DNA of 64,000 nt from Sulfuritalea sp. (GCA_030651305.1 JAUSCI010000075.1:21547-85546), one strand, 5' to 3'. Shown: positions 41,487-52,017, counted from the first letter of the stretch. Translations and numbers: made by a program. The notes: generated from the sequence alone by a model not told the origin.

Positions 41487-42389
41487 ATGATCTCCCGCAA
41501 ATATCTCTACCTGATTGCGCTGGCGCGAGAGAAGCACTTCGGCCGCGCGGCTGCGGCCTGCCATGTTTCGCCGTCGACGCTTTCAGCCGCGATCCGCGAT
41601 CTGGAAACCGAACTGGGCGTCGCGGTAGTAGAGCGCGGCAAGCAGTTCGCCGGGCTGACGCCGGAAGGCCGCAGCGTGGTCGAATACGCCCAGCGCATGG
41701 CGGCCAGCGCGGAAGGTCTCAAGCAGGAACTGGCGAAGCAGCGCGACGGGCTCACGGGGCGTTTGCGCCTCGGCGTGATACCCACCGCGCTGACCGTGGT
41801 CGCCGCGCTGACGGCCTCGTTTGCCCGGCGCCATGCGCGGGTCACGGCGGAGGTGCTCTCGCTTGCCACCGACGAGATCCTTGCGCGCTTGCGCCGCTTC
41901 GAACTCGATGCCGGCATCGTCTATGTGGAATCGGCGCAGGCTCCCGGATTCAGTATCGTCCCCGTCTGGCGCGAGCGCCACGTGCTGCTGACGGCTGCCG
42001 ATGGCCGCTTTGTCGGTCGCGAGACCGTGAGTTGGGCCGAGGCGGCCAGTGTCCCGTTGTGCCTGCTGACACCCGACATGCAGAACCGCAAGACCATCGA
42101 CGCCGTCTTCGCAAAAGTCGGCGCCGGCGTTGCGCCGATGCTGGAAACCAATTCCATCATCAGCATCCTGGCCCATGTTGGCTCCGGCCATTGGTCGTCG
42201 ATCGTGCCGCGCAGCGTGCTGGAGCAGGTCGGTACGCCGCCCGGGGTGATCGCCATCGAACTGGTCGAGCCGGCTGTGGATTGGGCCACAGGACTCGTCA
42301 CCCTTGCCCGTGAGCCGCAGCCGCCGATGGTGGTGGCGCTGATCGCCGAGGCGAAAGCGCTGGCCGAGTCGTTCGAGAAACCCGCATAG
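41487..42389 (+). CDS. LysR-type regulator of the formate dehydrogenase operon
   Basis: A 300-aa LysR regulator: HTH in residues 1-60 (AREKHFGRAAAACHVSPSTL, then RDLETELGVAVVERG) and a substrate-binding domain starting LRLGVIPTALTVVAALTASF. It sits 52 bases upstream of fdsG in the same direction, a position typical of the regulator of soluble formate dehydrogenase genes, so formate or molybdenum-linked control is likely. The stretch AKVGAGVAPM resembles the translated dispersed repeat but may be coincidental. Confidence 0.88.
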   Translation: MISRKYLYLIALAREKHFGRAAAACHVSPSTLSAAIRDLETELGVAVVERGKQFAGLTPEGRSVVEYAQRMAASAEGLKQELAKQRDGLTGRLRLGVIPTALTVVAALTASFARRHARVTAEVLSLATDEILARLRRFELDAGIVYVESAQAPGFSIVPVWRERHVLLTAADGRFVGRETVSWAEAASVPLCLLTPDMQNRKTIDAVFAKVGAGVAPMLETNSIISILAHVGSGHWSSIVPRSVLEQVGTPPGVIAIELVEPAVDWATGLVTLAREPQPPMVVALIAEAKALAESFEKPA

Positions 42390-42441
42390 GCCTTCGTTAT
42401 TTCCCGCTTTCGCTTTTGCCGCAGGCAGGGTACAAAGCACC

Positions 42442-42885
42442 ATGGATAGCCTTGCCAGAGTCGCCAGCATCATCGAGCAGCAACATGCCCGCCCCGGCGC
42501 GCTGCTGCCTATCCTGCATGAGATCCAGGACGCGCTGGGCTGCATCCCGCCGGATTCGGTGCCGCTGATCGCCCAGGGGCTGAATCTTTCGCGCGCAGAA
42601 GTCCATGGCGTGATCAGCTACTACGCCCACTTCCGCCAGACGCCGCCGGGCCGCCACGTGGTCCGTGTCTGCTGCGCCGAAGCCTGCCAGTCGGTCGGCG
42701 GCGAAGCGCTGGCGGAACATGCGCGGGCGCGCCTGGCCGGCAGCGATGTCACGCTGGAACCCGTGTATTGCCTCGGCCTGTGCGCCATCGGCCCGGCACT
42801 GCAGATCGACGAGACGAAGCTGCACGCGCGGGTGACACCGGAGAAATTCGACGCGCTGATCGAGGCCATGGAGGCCGCGCGATGA
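42442..42885 (+). CDS. fdsG: NAD-dependent formate dehydrogenase, gamma subunit
   Basis: A 147-aa subunit homologous to the 24-kDa (NuoE) subunit of complex I. It has a [2Fe-2S] site formed by VCCAEACQSVGG and YCLGLCAIGPAL. It passes electrons from FdsA towards the flavin subunit FdsB. It overlaps fdsB by ATGA and leads the operon fdsG-B-A-fdhD-fdsD. Confidence 0.95.
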   Translation: MDSLARVASIIEQQHARPGALLPILHEIQDALGCIPPDSVPLIAQGLNLSRAEVHGVISYYAHFRQTPPGRHVVRVCCAEACQSVGGEALAEHARARLAGSDVTLEPVYCLGLCAIGPALQIDETKLHARVTPEKFDALIEAMEAAR

Positions 42886-44384
42886 AGCCGACGATACTCG
42901 TTCCCGGCGATGCCGCGGCACTGGCGCTCGGCGCCGAAGCCGTGGCCGCGGTCGTGGCCAGCGAAGCCGCGCAGCGAGGCATGGCGATCGAACTCGTGCG
43001 CAACGGGTCGCGCGGCATGTTCTGGCTGGAGCCGCTGGTCGATGTCGTGGTCGGTGGCGAACGTATCGCCTACGGGCCCGTGACGGCTGCCGACGTGCCC
43101 GGTCTGTTCGATGCCGGTTTCATCTCGGGTGGCGCCCATCCCTTGCGCCTGGGTCCCACGCAACAAATCCCTTACCTGGCGCGCCAGCAGCGCGTCACCA
43201 TGCGCCGCGTTGGCTGCGTCGATCCGCGCTCGCTCGACGATTACCTGGCCAATGGCGGCGGCGCGGGTCTGGCCCGGGCGCGCGCCATGCCAGCGGCCGA
43301 CATCGTGCGCATCGTGACCGATTCCGGCCTGCGCGGCCGCGGCGGCGCCGCCTTTCCCACGGGAATCAAGTGGCGGACTGTGCTGGACGCGCCGGCCGCG
43401 CGGAAGTATGTCGTCTGCAATGCCGACGAGGGCGATTCCGGTACCTTCTCCGACCGCATGCTGCTCGAGGGCGATCCCTTCGGCCTGCTCGAAGGCATGG
43501 CCATCGCCGGCCTCGCCGTCGGCGCCGCGCAAGGCTACATCTACGTTCGCTCCGAGTACCCGCATGCCATCGCTGCGCTCGAAGCGGCGCTGGCGCAGGC
43601 GAACGAATGGCTCGGGAGCTTCCGGATCGAGGTGCGCAAGGGTGCCGGCTCCTATGTTTGCGGCGAGGAAACCGCGATGCTGGAAAGCATCGAGGGCCGG
43701 CGCGGCATCGTCCGCGCCAAGCCGCCGCTGCCGGCGATCTGCGGCCTTTTCGGCCAGCCGACGGTGATCAACAACCTCATCACGCTGGCCAGCGTGCCGG
43801 ACATTCTTGCGCGTGGCGCCGGCTGGTACCGCGATTTCGGCGTCGGCCGTTCGCGCGGCACGCTGCCCTTCCAGCTCGCCGGCAACATCAGGTATGGCGG
43901 CCTGGTCGAAGTGCCTTTCGGCCTCACGCTGCGCCAGTTGCTATACGACTTTGGCGGCGGCTCGCGCTCGGGCCGGCCGTTACGCGCGGTGCAGGTCGGC
44001 GGTCCGCTGGGCGCCTACCTGCCCGCATCGCAGTTCGACACCGTGCTGGACTACGAGGCCTTTGCCGCCCTTGGTGGAGTGGGCGCCGGACTCGGTCACG
44101 GCGGCATCGTCGCCTTCGACGACACGGTAGACATGGCGAAGCAGGCGCGCTACGCGATGAAATTCTGCGCCATCGAATCCTGCGGCAAGTGCACGCCTTG
44201 CCGCATCGGTTCGACGCGCGGCGTGGAAGTCATCGACCGCATTCGCGGCGGGCAGCATGAGCAGATCGACCTGCTGCGCGAGCTCTGCGAGACCATGACC
44301 CACGGCTCGCTGTGCGCCATGGGCAGCATGACGCCGATTCCGGTCACCTCGGCGTTGAATCACTTCCCGGAGGATTTCCGATGA
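42882..44384 (+). CDS. fdsB: NAD-dependent formate dehydrogenase, beta (flavin/NAD) subunit
   Basis: A 500-aa diaphorase subunit homologous to NuoF with an N-terminal NuoE-like half. NAD/FMN motifs are GLRGRGGAAFPTGIKW near residue 150 and YVVCNADEGDSGTFSDRML next to it; SYVCGEETAMLESIEGRRG and the [4Fe-4S] motif ESCGKCTPCRIGSTRG follow. It reduces NAD+ with electrons from formate. ATGA overlaps on both sides. Confidence 0.96.
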   Translation: MKPTILVPGDAAALALGAEAVAAVVASEAAQRGMAIELVRNGSRGMFWLEPLVDVVVGGERIAYGPVTAADVPGLFDAGFISGGAHPLRLGPTQQIPYLARQQRVTMRRVGCVDPRSLDDYLANGGGAGLARARAMPAADIVRIVTDSGLRGRGGAAFPTGIKWRTVLDAPAARKYVVCNADEGDSGTFSDRMLLEGDPFGLLEGMAIAGLAVGAAQGYIYVRSEYPHAIAALEAALAQANEWLGSFRIEVRKGAGSYVCGEETAMLESIEGRRGIVRAKPPLPAICGLFGQPTVINNLITLASVPDILARGAGWYRDFGVGRSRGTLPFQLAGNIRYGGLVEVPFGLTLRQLLYDFGGGSRSGRPLRAVQVGGPLGAYLPASQFDTVLDYEAFAALGGVGAGLGHGGIVAFDDTVDMAKQARYAMKFCAIESCGKCTPCRIGSTRGVEVIDRIRGGQHEQIDLLRELCETMTHGSLCAMGSMTPIPVTSALNHFPEDFR

Positions 44385-47167
44385 ATGCTCCGCACGACGT
44401 CGACTTCGGCACGCCAAGAGTCGGTCCTGGCGATACGGTGATGCTTGAGATCGACGGCCTTCCTGTGAGTGTTCCGGTTGGCACTTCGCTGCTGCGCGCC
44501 GCCGCCGAGGCCGGCGTGATGATTCCCAAGCTCTGCGCCACCGATTTCCTCAAACCCTTCGGCTCCTGCCGTCTGTGCCTGGTCGAAATCGAAGGCCGCA
44601 AGGGCTACCCGTCCTCCTGCACCACGCCGGTCGAAGCCGGCATGAAGGTGCGCACCCAGTCGCCGCAGCTGGCGAAGCTGCGGCGCAACGTGATGGAGCT
44701 TTACATCTCCGATCACCCATTGGACTGCCTGACCTGCGCCGCCAACGGCAACTGCGAGCTGCAGACCATGGCCGGCGTGGTCGGCCTGCGCGAGGTGCGC
44801 TACGGAAAGGGTGAACCGACCCCCGGCGAGAACCACTTCAGCGACGTCGTCAAGGACGAGTCCAATCCCTACTTCAGCTACGACCCCGGCAAGTGCATCG
44901 TCTGCAACCTCTGCGTGCGCGCCTGCGAGGAACAGCAGGGCACGTTTGCGCTGACCATTGCCGGGCGCGGCTTCGGCTCGCGTGTCACGGCGGGGCAGGG
45001 CGAATCCTTCCTGGCATCCGATTGCGTCTCCTGCGGCGCTTGCGTGCAGGTCTGCCCGACGGCGACGCTGATGGAAAAGAGCATCATCGACAAGGGCCAG
45101 GCCGAGCGCAGCGTGACCACCACCTGCGCCTATTGCGGCGTCGGCTGCGGCCTGCGCGCCGAGTTGAAAGGCAATGAAGTGGTGCGCATGGTGCCGTGGA
45201 AAGACGGGCGCGCCAACGAGGGGCACGCCTGCGTCAAGGGCCGCTTCGCCTGGGGCTACGCGACCCATCCTGATCGCATCACCAAACCGATGATCCGGGC
45301 CAAGATCAGCGATCCCTGGCGCGAGGTGAGCTGGGACGAGGCGCTGTCCCACGCGGCCGCCGAGTTTCGCCGCATCCAGCAACAGCATGGCAGGAACTCG
45401 ATCGGCGGCATCGTCTCCAGCCGCTGCACCAACGAGGAGGACTACCTGGTACAGAAGCTGGTGCGCACGGCTTTCGGCAACAACAATGTCGATACCTGCG
45501 CCCGCGTCTGCCACTCGCCGACCGGCTACGGCCTCAAACAGACGCTGGGCGAATCGGCGGGTACGCAGACCTTCAAGTCGGTGGAAATGGCCGATGTCAT
45601 CGTCGTCATCGGCGCCAATCCGAGCGATGCCCATCCGGTGTTCGCCTCGCGCCTCAAGCGCCGCTTGCGCGAGGGCGCCCGGCTGATCGTCATCGACCCG
45701 CGTGCGATCGATCTGGTCAGCTCGCCGCACGTCCGCGCCGAGTATCACCTGCAACTGAGGCCCGGCACCAACGTCGCGGTGCTTACGGCGCTGGCGCATG
45801 TGATCGTCACCGAGGGACAGGTCGATCAGCCCTTCGTCGCCGAACGTTGCGAGGCCAAAGCCTTCGCCGACTGGCGCGAGTTCGTCGCCCGCCCGGCCAA
45901 TTCGCCCGAGGCGCTGGCGGCTGCCAGCGGCGTGCTCGCTACCGAGCTGCGCGCCGCGGCGCGCTTGTATGCGACGGGCGGCAATGCCGCGATCTATTAT
46001 GGCCTTGGCGTCACCGAGCATTCGCAGGGCTCGACGGCCGTGATCGCCATCGCCAACCTGGCCATGGCCACCGGCAACGTCGGCCGCGAAGGCGTCGGCG
46101 TCAATCCGCTGCGCGGCCAGAACAACGTGCAGGGCTCCTGCGACATGGGCAGCTTCCCCCACGAATTACCGGGCTACCGCCATGTCTCCGACACCCCGAC
46201 CCGCGAATCCTTCGAGCGCGAGTGGGGTGTGTCGATCCAGGCCGAGCCGGGCCTGCGCATTCCCAACATGTTCGATGCCGCGCTCGACGGCTCCTTCCTC
46301 GGCCTCTACTGCCAGGGCGAGGATCCGGCGCAGTCCGATCCCAACACGCATCATGTGGTCGCCGCCCTGTCGGCCATGGAGTGCGTGGTGGTGCAGGACC
46401 TGTTCCTCAACGAGACGGCGAAGTACGCCCATGTCTTCCTGCCCGGCGCTTCCTTCCTCGAAAAGGACGGCACCTTCACCAACGCCGAGCGCCGCATTTC
46501 GCGCGTCCGCCGCGTGATGCCGCCGCTCTCCGGCAAGGCCGACTGGGAGGTGACCATGGCGCTGGCGAATGCGCTCGGCTACGCCATGCACTACGAACAC
46601 CCGAGCCAGATCATGGACGAGATCGCGCGCCTGACACCGACCTTTGCCGGCGTCAGTTACGACAAGCTGGAGCGCGTCGGCAGCCTGCAATGGCCCTGCA
46701 ATGATGCGGCGCCGGAGGGCACGCCGACCATGCATGTCGACAGCTTCGTGCGCGGCAAGGGCCGCTTCCTGATCACCCAGTACGTGCCGACGGACGAAAA
46801 AGTGACGCGGCGCTTCCCTCTGCTGTTGACCACCGGCCGCGTGCTCTCGCAATACAACGTCGGCGCCCAGACGCGGCGTACCGCCAACACCGACTTCTAT
46901 GGCGCCGACCTGCTGGAGATCCATCCCCACGATGCAGAGGAGCGCGGCATCCGCGACGGCGACCGGGTTGGCATCGAGTCGCGCGCCGGCACGACCACGC
47001 TGCCGGCGACGCTCACCGAGCGGGTGCAGCCCGGCGTGGTCTACACCACCTTCCATTTCCCGGAGTCCGGGGCCAATGTGATCACCACCGACAACTCGGA
47101 CTGGGCCACCAACTGTCCCGAGTACAAGGTCACCGCGGTGCAGGTGTCGCGGCTGGTCGGGGCATGA
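44381..47167 (+). CDS. fdsA: NAD-dependent formate dehydrogenase, alpha (molybdenum) subunit
   Basis: A 928-aa catalytic subunit. The N-terminal NuoG-like part has a [2Fe-2S] site (KPFGSCRLCLVE), a His/Cys cluster (DHPLDCLTCAANGNCEL) and two [4Fe-4S] sites (KCIVCNLCVRACEE; DCVSCGACVQVCP). The molybdopterin part begins CAYCGVGCGLRAEL. The metal ligand is Cys in VDTCARVCHSPTGYG, not selenocysteine, and the following His is present. It oxidises formate to CO2. Coupled to fdsB (ATGA) and to fdhD. Confidence 0.97.
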   Translation: MNAPHDVDFGTPRVGPGDTVMLEIDGLPVSVPVGTSLLRAAAEAGVMIPKLCATDFLKPFGSCRLCLVEIEGRKGYPSSCTTPVEAGMKVRTQSPQLAKLRRNVMELYISDHPLDCLTCAANGNCELQTMAGVVGLREVRYGKGEPTPGENHFSDVVKDESNPYFSYDPGKCIVCNLCVRACEEQQGTFALTIAGRGFGSRVTAGQGESFLASDCVSCGACVQVCPTATLMEKSIIDKGQAERSVTTTCAYCGVGCGLRAELKGNEVVRMVPWKDGRANEGHACVKGRFAWGYATHPDRITKPMIRAKISDPWREVSWDEALSHAAAEFRRIQQQHGRNSIGGIVSSRCTNEEDYLVQKLVRTAFGNNNVDTCARVCHSPTGYGLKQTLGESAGTQTFKSVEMADVIVVIGANPSDAHPVFASRLKRRLREGARLIVIDPRAIDLVSSPHVRAEYHLQLRPGTNVAVLTALAHVIVTEGQVDQPFVAERCEAKAFADWREFVARPANSPEALAAASGVLATELRAAARLYATGGNAAIYYGLGVTEHSQGSTAVIAIANLAMATGNVGREGVGVNPLRGQNNVQGSCDMGSFPHELPGYRHVSDTPTRESFEREWGVSIQAEPGLRIPNMFDAALDGSFLGLYCQGEDPAQSDPNTHHVVAALSAMECVVVQDLFLNETAKYAHVFLPGASFLEKDGTFTNAERRISRVRRVMPPLSGKADWEVTMALANALGYAMHYEHPSQIMDEIARLTPTFAGVSYDKLERVGSLQWPCNDAAPEGTPTMHVDSFVRGKGRFLITQYVPTDEKVTRRFPLLLTTGRVLSQYNVGAQTRRTANTDFYGADLLEIHPHDAEERGIRDGDRVGIESRAGTTTLPATLTERVQPGVVYTTFHFPESGANVITTDNSDWATNCPEYKVTAVQVSRLVGA

Positions 47168-47955
47168 CGCCGATCGTCAGGCGCCCGGTGTGGCGCGACG
47201 GAGCAAGTCGGCCGGACGACCTCGCCGAGGAGACGCCAGTCGCCTTCGAGTACAACGGCATCAGCCACGCAGTGATGCTGGCGACCCCCGCCGACCTCGA
47301 AGACCTGGCCGTCGGTTTCAGCCTGTCGGAGGGCATCGTGGCGCGCCGGCGGGATATCTTCGATGTGGCCATTGTCGAGGCGGAGGCCGGCATCACCCTG
47401 CGGATCGAAATCGCCGGCGAGGACTTCGGCCGCCTCAAGGCGCATCGCCGCAGTCTTGCCGGGCGCACCGGTTGCGGCTTGTGCGGCGCCGAAAGCCTGG
47501 GTCAGGTAATGCGCGACCTGGTGCCGCTGCCGTCGGCAGAGCAATTTCCGCTGGCCGCGCTGTACGCAGGCATGCGCCGTCTGCCGACGCTGCAAGCGAT
47601 GCAGCAGGCGACCGGCGCTACTCACGCCGCCTGCCGCGTCGATCGCAATGGCGCGATTAGCCACGTGCGCGAGGACGTCGGTCGCCACAACGCGCTGGAC
47701 AAGACCCTCGGCGCAATGGCCCGCGATGGCAGCGCCGCCGCTGACCACGCGTTGATCATCACCAGCCGCGCCAGCTTCGAGATGGTGCAGAAGGCCGCCG
47801 CGCTCGGCATCGGCACCCTCGCCGCAGTGTCGGCACCGACGGCCCGCGCCGTGCGCCTGGCGCAGAGCCTGAATCTCACCCTGATCGGCTTCTTGCGGCA
47901 GGAGGCCTGCGCGATCTATACCGGAAACAACACGATGGCCGAAAGCAGTCCATGA
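47164..47955 (+). CDS. fdhD: Formate dehydrogenase accessory sulfurtransferase
   Basis: A 263-aa FdhD (FdsC) protein that sulfurates the molybdenum cofactor of formate dehydrogenase. The active-site pair is in GRTGCGLCGAESL; REDVGRHNALDKTLGAM and ITSRASFEMVQKAAALGI are diagnostic. It overlaps fdsA and fdsD by four bases each, fixing it inside the operon. Confidence 0.96.
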   Translation: MTPIVRRPVWRDGASRPDDLAEETPVAFEYNGISHAVMLATPADLEDLAVGFSLSEGIVARRRDIFDVAIVEAEAGITLRIEIAGEDFGRLKAHRRSLAGRTGCGLCGAESLGQVMRDLVPLPSAEQFPLAALYAGMRRLPTLQAMQQATGATHAACRVDRNGAISHVREDVGRHNALDKTLGAMARDGSAAADHALIITSRASFEMVQKAAALGIGTLAAVSAPTARAVRLAQSLNLTLIGFLRQEACAIYTGNNTMAESSP

Positions 47956-48182
47956 AGCCCGATACCCTGATCAGGATGGCCAACCAGATCGGCGCTTTCT
48001 TCGAGGCCATGCCGGATCGCGAACAGGCGGTCATGGACATCGCCAGCCATCTGCGCCGGACTTGGGATCCGCGCATGCGAACGCAACTGATGGACACGCT
48101 GGGCGGGCCGGACGAGGCGAAACTCAAGGCCGTGGTGCGCGATGCGGTGAAGGCGCTGGGGCAATCCGGCGCCGTTCCGTAA
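47952..48182 (+). CDS. fdsD: Formate dehydrogenase delta subunit
   Basis: A 76-aa small subunit of the soluble NAD-dependent enzyme: LIRMANQIGAFFEAMPDREQ, then DIASHLRRTWDPRMR. It is required for assembly of the active complex in related bacteria. It is the last gene of the operon, overlapping fdhD by ATGA. Confidence 0.95.
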   Translation: MKPDTLIRMANQIGAFFEAMPDREQAVMDIASHLRRTWDPRMRTQLMDTLGGPDEAKLKAVVRDAVKALGQSGAVP

Positions 48183-48311
48183 GGCGATCTTTCGTATGAC
48201 GCCGGGCGAGGCGCTGAAAAAGCCGCAGCGTCGGCGGCGAGAGAAGCTGCGCCATCAACATGGTAAGCTCTTGGCTCTTTTTCGCATCCTGCGCTGTTCC
48301 ATTTCATATCC

Positions 48312-49421
48312 ATGTCCGGCAATACCTTCGGTTCCCTTTTCAGTGTCACTTCGTTCGGTGAATCTCACGGTCCGGCGATCGGCTGCGTGGTGGATGGCTG
48401 TCCGCCGGGGCTGGAAATATCGGCAGCGGAAATTCAGGCCGATCTTGACCGGCGCAAGCCGGGAACATCGCGCCACGTTACCCAGCGGCGCGAGTCGGAT
48501 ACGGTGGAGATTCTCTCCGGGGTATTCGAAGGCCGCACCACGGGTACGCCGATCGGCTTGCTGATCCGCAACGAGGACCAGCGCAGCAAGGATTACGGCG
48601 ACAACGCCGAAAAATTCCGCCCGGGCCATGCCGACTACACCTACTGGCAGAAATACGGGATTCGCGATCATCGCGGCGGCGGTCGCGCTTCGGCGCGCGA
48701 AACGGCGGTGCGCGTTGCTGCCGGGGCCATTGCCAGAAAGTGGCTGCGGCAGCGCTACGGCGTCACGGTGCGCGGCTGGATGAGCCAGATGGGAAGCATC
48801 GAGATTCCCTGGCAGGACGAAGCGGCAATCGATACCAATCCCTTCTTCGTCGCCAATGCCGGAATTGTTCCTGAACTCGAAGCCTACATGGATGCCGTGC
48901 GCAAGTCCGGCGACTCGGTGGGAGCCGAGATAACGGTGGTGGCGCGCGGCGTGCCGGTCGGCTGGGGCGATCCGGTGTATGACCGCCTCGACGCCGACAT
49001 CGCTTATGCCATGATGGGCATCAATGCGGTCAAGGGCGTGGAAATCGGCGCCGGCTTCAGGTCGGTGGCGCAGAAGGGCAGCGAACATGGAGACGAACTG
49101 ACCCCGCAAGGCTTCCTCGGCAACAATGCGGGAGGCATACTGGGCGGTATCTCGACCGGTCAGGACGTGGTGGTGAAGATGGCGGTGAAGCCGACGTCGA
49201 GCATTCGGCTGCCGCGTCGTACCATCGATCTCGCCGGCAAACCGGCCCTGATCGAAACCCACGGCCGGCATGATCCCTGTGTCGGCATTCGCGCCACGCC
49301 CATCGCCGAAGCCATGCAGGCGCTGGTGCTGATTGACGCCGCGCTGCATCATCGTGCGCAGTGCGCCGACGTGACTTGTCCGACAGCGGCCATTCCGGGT
49401 AGGGTTCCCGGTACTGCCTGA
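48312..49421 (+). CDS. aroC: Chorismate synthase
   Basis: A 369-aa FMN-dependent enzyme making chorismate from EPSP. The signature [17 protein letters not shown] is at the N-terminus, [17 protein letters not shown] in the middle and [20 protein letters not shown] later. ATG 48312 matches the family start ([10 protein letters not shown]). It is followed by a DUF465 gene and is apparently a single unit or leads a short operon. Confidence 0.96.
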   Translation: MSGNTFGSLFSVTSFGESHGPAIGCVVDGCPPGLEISAAEIQADLDRRKPGTSRHVTQRRESDTVEILSGVFEGRTTGTPIGLLIRNEDQRSKDYGDNAEKFRPGHADYTYWQKYGIRDHRGGGRASARETAVRVAAGAIARKWLRQRYGVTVRGWMSQMGSIEIPWQDEAAIDTNPFFVANAGIVPELEAYMDAVRKSGDSVGAEITVVARGVPVGWGDPVYDRLDADIAYAMMGINAVKGVEIGAGFRSVAQKGSEHGDELTPQGFLGNNAGGILGGISTGQDVVVKMAVKPTSSIRLPRRTIDLAGKPALIETHGRHDPCVGIRATPIAEAMQALVLIDAALHHRAQCADVTCPTAAIPGRVPGTA

Positions 49422-49468
49422 TAGAATTCAAGGGGTTTTCAGATTAACGAGTTACAGGTTGGGAAGCC

Positions 49469-49732
49469 ATGCGCATAGATCACCACGATCTCTACACCGA
49501 ATTTCCAGAAATGCGCGATGCGATGGACGCGCTGAGGGCCGCGAACATTTATTTCGCCGGGTTGTTCGGACGCTACGATCGCCTCACCGGCAAGGTCGAA
49601 AATCTGGAGGAGCATGACATGCCGGTCGCCGACTTCACGCTCGAGGACATGAAGAAGGCGCGTGTCAAGCTCAAGGACGAGATTTACCAGTTGCTGCTGG
49701 CCTTCCGTGCCGGCCAGAAACACAGTACTTGA
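49469..49732 (+). CDS. DUF465 (YdcH-like) small coiled-coil protein
   Basis: An 87-aa helical protein; the second half fits DUF465 (FAGLFGRYDRLTGKVENLEE, then FTLEDMKKARVKLKDEIYQL). Function is unknown; such proteins are often near peptidoglycan or MFS genes. It overlaps the next gene's TTG start by four bases. Confidence 0.82.
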   Translation: MRIDHHDLYTEFPEMRDAMDALRAANIYFAGLFGRYDRLTGKVENLEEHDMPVADFTLEDMKKARVKLKDEIYQLLLAFRAGQKHST

Positions 49733-50886
49733 TCTTCGCGGCGCAGGGCCGCCTCGCGGCCTGGTATTTCTGGTATTTCGCGTTCATCGGCGCCTTCCTG
49801 CCGTATTTCGCCCTCTATCTCCAGTCCATCGGGTTTTCGGCCGGTCGCATTGCGGTACTGATGTCGCTCGGGCAGTTCATGCGTCTGCTGGCGCCGCTGC
49901 TGTGGAGTTGGCTGGCCGACAGCGGGGGCCGGCGTGTGCGCATCGTCGTTGCGTCGACCGCCGCCTCGCTGGCCAGTTTTTCAGTTGTGTTTCTGACGCA
50001 GGATTTTGTCGGTCTGCTGATCGGCCTCGCCGTTCTTCACTTCTTCTGGAGCGCATCCTTGCCGCTGGTCGAAGCGCTGACTTTGGGACATCTCGCGGCC
50101 AACCCCGAGCGCTACGGTCGTATCCGGCTTTGGGGTTCGGTCGGCTTCATCGTTACCGTGCTGGGGGTCGGCTTCGTACTCGACTCGGCGCCGATCAGTT
50201 CGCAACTCTGGGTGAGTTGGGCGTTGTTGCTGGGCACGTTTCTCAGCGCGCTGACGCTGGCTGAAACAAAGGGACACGCCGGCCTGGTTGCCGGCCCGAT
50301 CATGGAGGTATTGCGCCAGCGCAAGGTTGTGTTCCTGCTGACTGCCGGGCTGTTCATGTCCGCTGCGCATGGTGCGCTGTATGTCTTCTACTCGATCCAC
50401 CTGGTGGCGCAGGGTTACGGCAAGACCATGGTCGGTTTGCTCTGGACTCTGGGCGTGGTTGCGGAGATTGTCGTGTTCCTGCTCATGCCCCGAATTTCAG
50501 CCATGGCTTCGATGCGGAAGATCCTGCTGGGCTGCTTTGCGCTGGCGGCGGTGCGTTTTCTGCTGATCGGCTGGACCGCCGGATTCGTCGGCCTGCTGGT
50601 GTTCGCCCAGTTGCTTCATGGCGCCAGCTTTGGTGCGCACCATGCGGCGACGATGGCGGCGCTCAATCGCTGGTTCGTGGCGGGCCAGCAGGCGCGGGCG
50701 CAGGCGCTCTACGGCAGCGTTGCCTATGGTGCCGGCGGTTTGGGCGGCGCCTTGCTTGCCGGCGCCATGTGGGAACGGCTTGGCCCGGAGATCACCTTCA
50801 GTGCTGCTTCCCTGCTCGCGCTGGTCGGCCTGATTCTGGTCTGGCGCGGTGTTCCGGGCGATTCGGCGAGCGAGGCTGTGAGATAA
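49729..50886 (+). CDS. MFS transporter (MFS_1-like / HcaT-type)
   Basis: A 385-aa transporter with about 12 helices. It resembles the nucleoside/HcaT-like MFS branch: WYFWYFAFIGAFLPYFALYL at the N-terminus, SLGQFMRLLAPLLWSWLADS and GRIRLWGSVGFIVTVLGVGF. Substrate unknown. The start is TTG 49729, overlapping the DUF465 stop; no other start keeps the first helix complete. Confidence 0.85.
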   Translation: MIFAAQGRLAAWYFWYFAFIGAFLPYFALYLQSIGFSAGRIAVLMSLGQFMRLLAPLLWSWLADSGGRRVRIVVASTAASLASFSVVFLTQDFVGLLIGLAVLHFFWSASLPLVEALTLGHLAANPERYGRIRLWGSVGFIVTVLGVGFVLDSAPISSQLWVSWALLLGTFLSALTLAETKGHAGLVAGPIMEVLRQRKVVFLLTAGLFMSAAHGALYVFYSIHLVAQGYGKTMVGLLWTLGVVAEIVVFLLMPRISAMASMRKILLGCFALAAVRFLLIGWTAGFVGLLVFAQLLHGASFGAHHAATMAALNRWFVAGQQARAQALYGSVAYGAGGLGGALLAGAMWERLGPEITFSAASLLALVGLILVWRGVPGDSASEAVR

Positions 50887-50943
50887 TCTGCCGCTTTCGC
50901 CGTGCCGAACTGGCCCTGGCTTTTCGCATAGAGGAAATTTTCA

Positions 50944-51996
50944 ATGAAGATTTGCGTACTTCCCGGTGATGGTATCGGGCCGGAAATTATGGCAGAAGCG
51001 GTGCGGGTGCTGAAGGAGCTTGGCCTCGCGTTCGAGATGGAAGAAGCGCTGCTGGGAGGCTGCGCGGTGGATGCCACCGGCGACCCCTATCCGGAGGCGA
51101 CGCAGAAACTGGCGCAAGCGGCCGATGCCGTGCTGCTGGGCGCCGTCGGCGGTCCCAAGTGGGACAACAACCCGCGGGAACAGAGGCCGGAGCGCGGCCT
51201 GCTTGGCATTCGCAAGCAGCTCGGGCTGTTCGCCAACCTGCGTCCGGCCATTTTGTATCCCGAACTGGCCAATGCTTCAACGCTCAAGCCCGAAGTGGTG
51301 GCGGGTCTCGATATCCTGATCGTGCGGGAACTGACCGGCGACATCTACTTTGGCCAGCCGCGCGGCATTGAGGTGCGCAATGGCGAACGCTTCGGCTTCA
51401 ACACCATGCATTACACCGAGAGTGAGATCCGCCGCATCCTGCGCGTGGCCTTCGAAGCGGCGCGAAAGCGCAGCCGCAAGGTCTGTTCGGTCGACAAGAT
51501 GAACGTGCTCGAGTGCACCCAGCTGTGGCGCGACGTTGCGATCGAAACCGGGCGGGAATATCCGGACGTCGAGCTCTCGCATATGCTGGTCGACAATGCG
51601 GCGATGCAGTTGGTGAAGAACCCCAGGCAGTTTGACGTCATGGTCACCGGCAACTTGTTCGGCGACATCCTGTCGGACGAGGCTTCGATGCTGACCGGCT
51701 CGATCGGCATGCTGCCGTCCGCTTCCCTGGATGCCAACAACAAGGGGCTGTACGAGCCTTGTCATGGCTCCGCGCCGGACATTGCCGGCAAGGGCGTGGC
51801 CAATCCGCTGGCAACAATTCTTTCCGTGGCGATGATGCTGCGCTACACTTTTGCCAATGATGCTGCCGCCCGGCGGATCGAGGACGCGGTGAAAAAAGTG
51901 CTGGCGCAGGGTCTTCGCACCGGAGATATTTACGAACCGGGAATGAAGCAGGTCGGCACCCGGGAAATGGGCGACGCGGTGCTTGCGGCACTCTAA
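50944..51996 (+). CDS. leuB: 3-Isopropylmalate dehydrogenase
   Basis: A 350-aa NAD-dependent enzyme of leucine synthesis. Conserved segments are [57 protein letters not shown] and the metal site [27 protein letters not shown] precedes the ATG. It is followed 21 bases later by asd, a common betaproteobacterial order; leuCD are not in the window. Confidence 0.96.
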   Translation: MKICVLPGDGIGPEIMAEAVRVLKELGLAFEMEEALLGGCAVDATGDPYPEATQKLAQAADAVLLGAVGGPKWDNNPREQRPERGLLGIRKQLGLFANLRPAILYPELANASTLKPEVVAGLDILIVRELTGDIYFGQPRGIEVRNGERFGFNTMHYTESEIRRILRVAFEAARKRSRKVCSVDKMNVLECTQLWRDVAIETGREYPDVELSHMLVDNAAMQLVKNPRQFDVMVTGNLFGDILSDEASMLTGSIGMLPSASLDANNKGLYEPCHGSAPDIAGKGVANPLATILSVAMMLRYTFANDAAARRIEDAVKKVLAQGLRTGDIYEPGMKQVGTREMGDAVLAAL

Positions 51997-52017
51997 TTTT
52001 ATAGTGAGAGATTGATC

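Noticed and set aside
42113..42137. Another copy of the dispersed repeat inside the LysR gene
   Set aside because: Only AAGTCGGCGCCGGCG-like similarity is present; too diverged to separate from ordinary GC-rich coding sequence.
45490..45530. Possible selenocysteine in the formate dehydrogenase active site
   Set aside because: The metal-ligand codon in VDTCARVCHSP is an ordinary Cys codon; no in-frame TGA is present.
44360..46162. A 600-codon minus-strand frame over fdsA
   Set aside because: It mirrors a strongly supported gene and has the usual His/Gly/Arg bias of an antisense frame.
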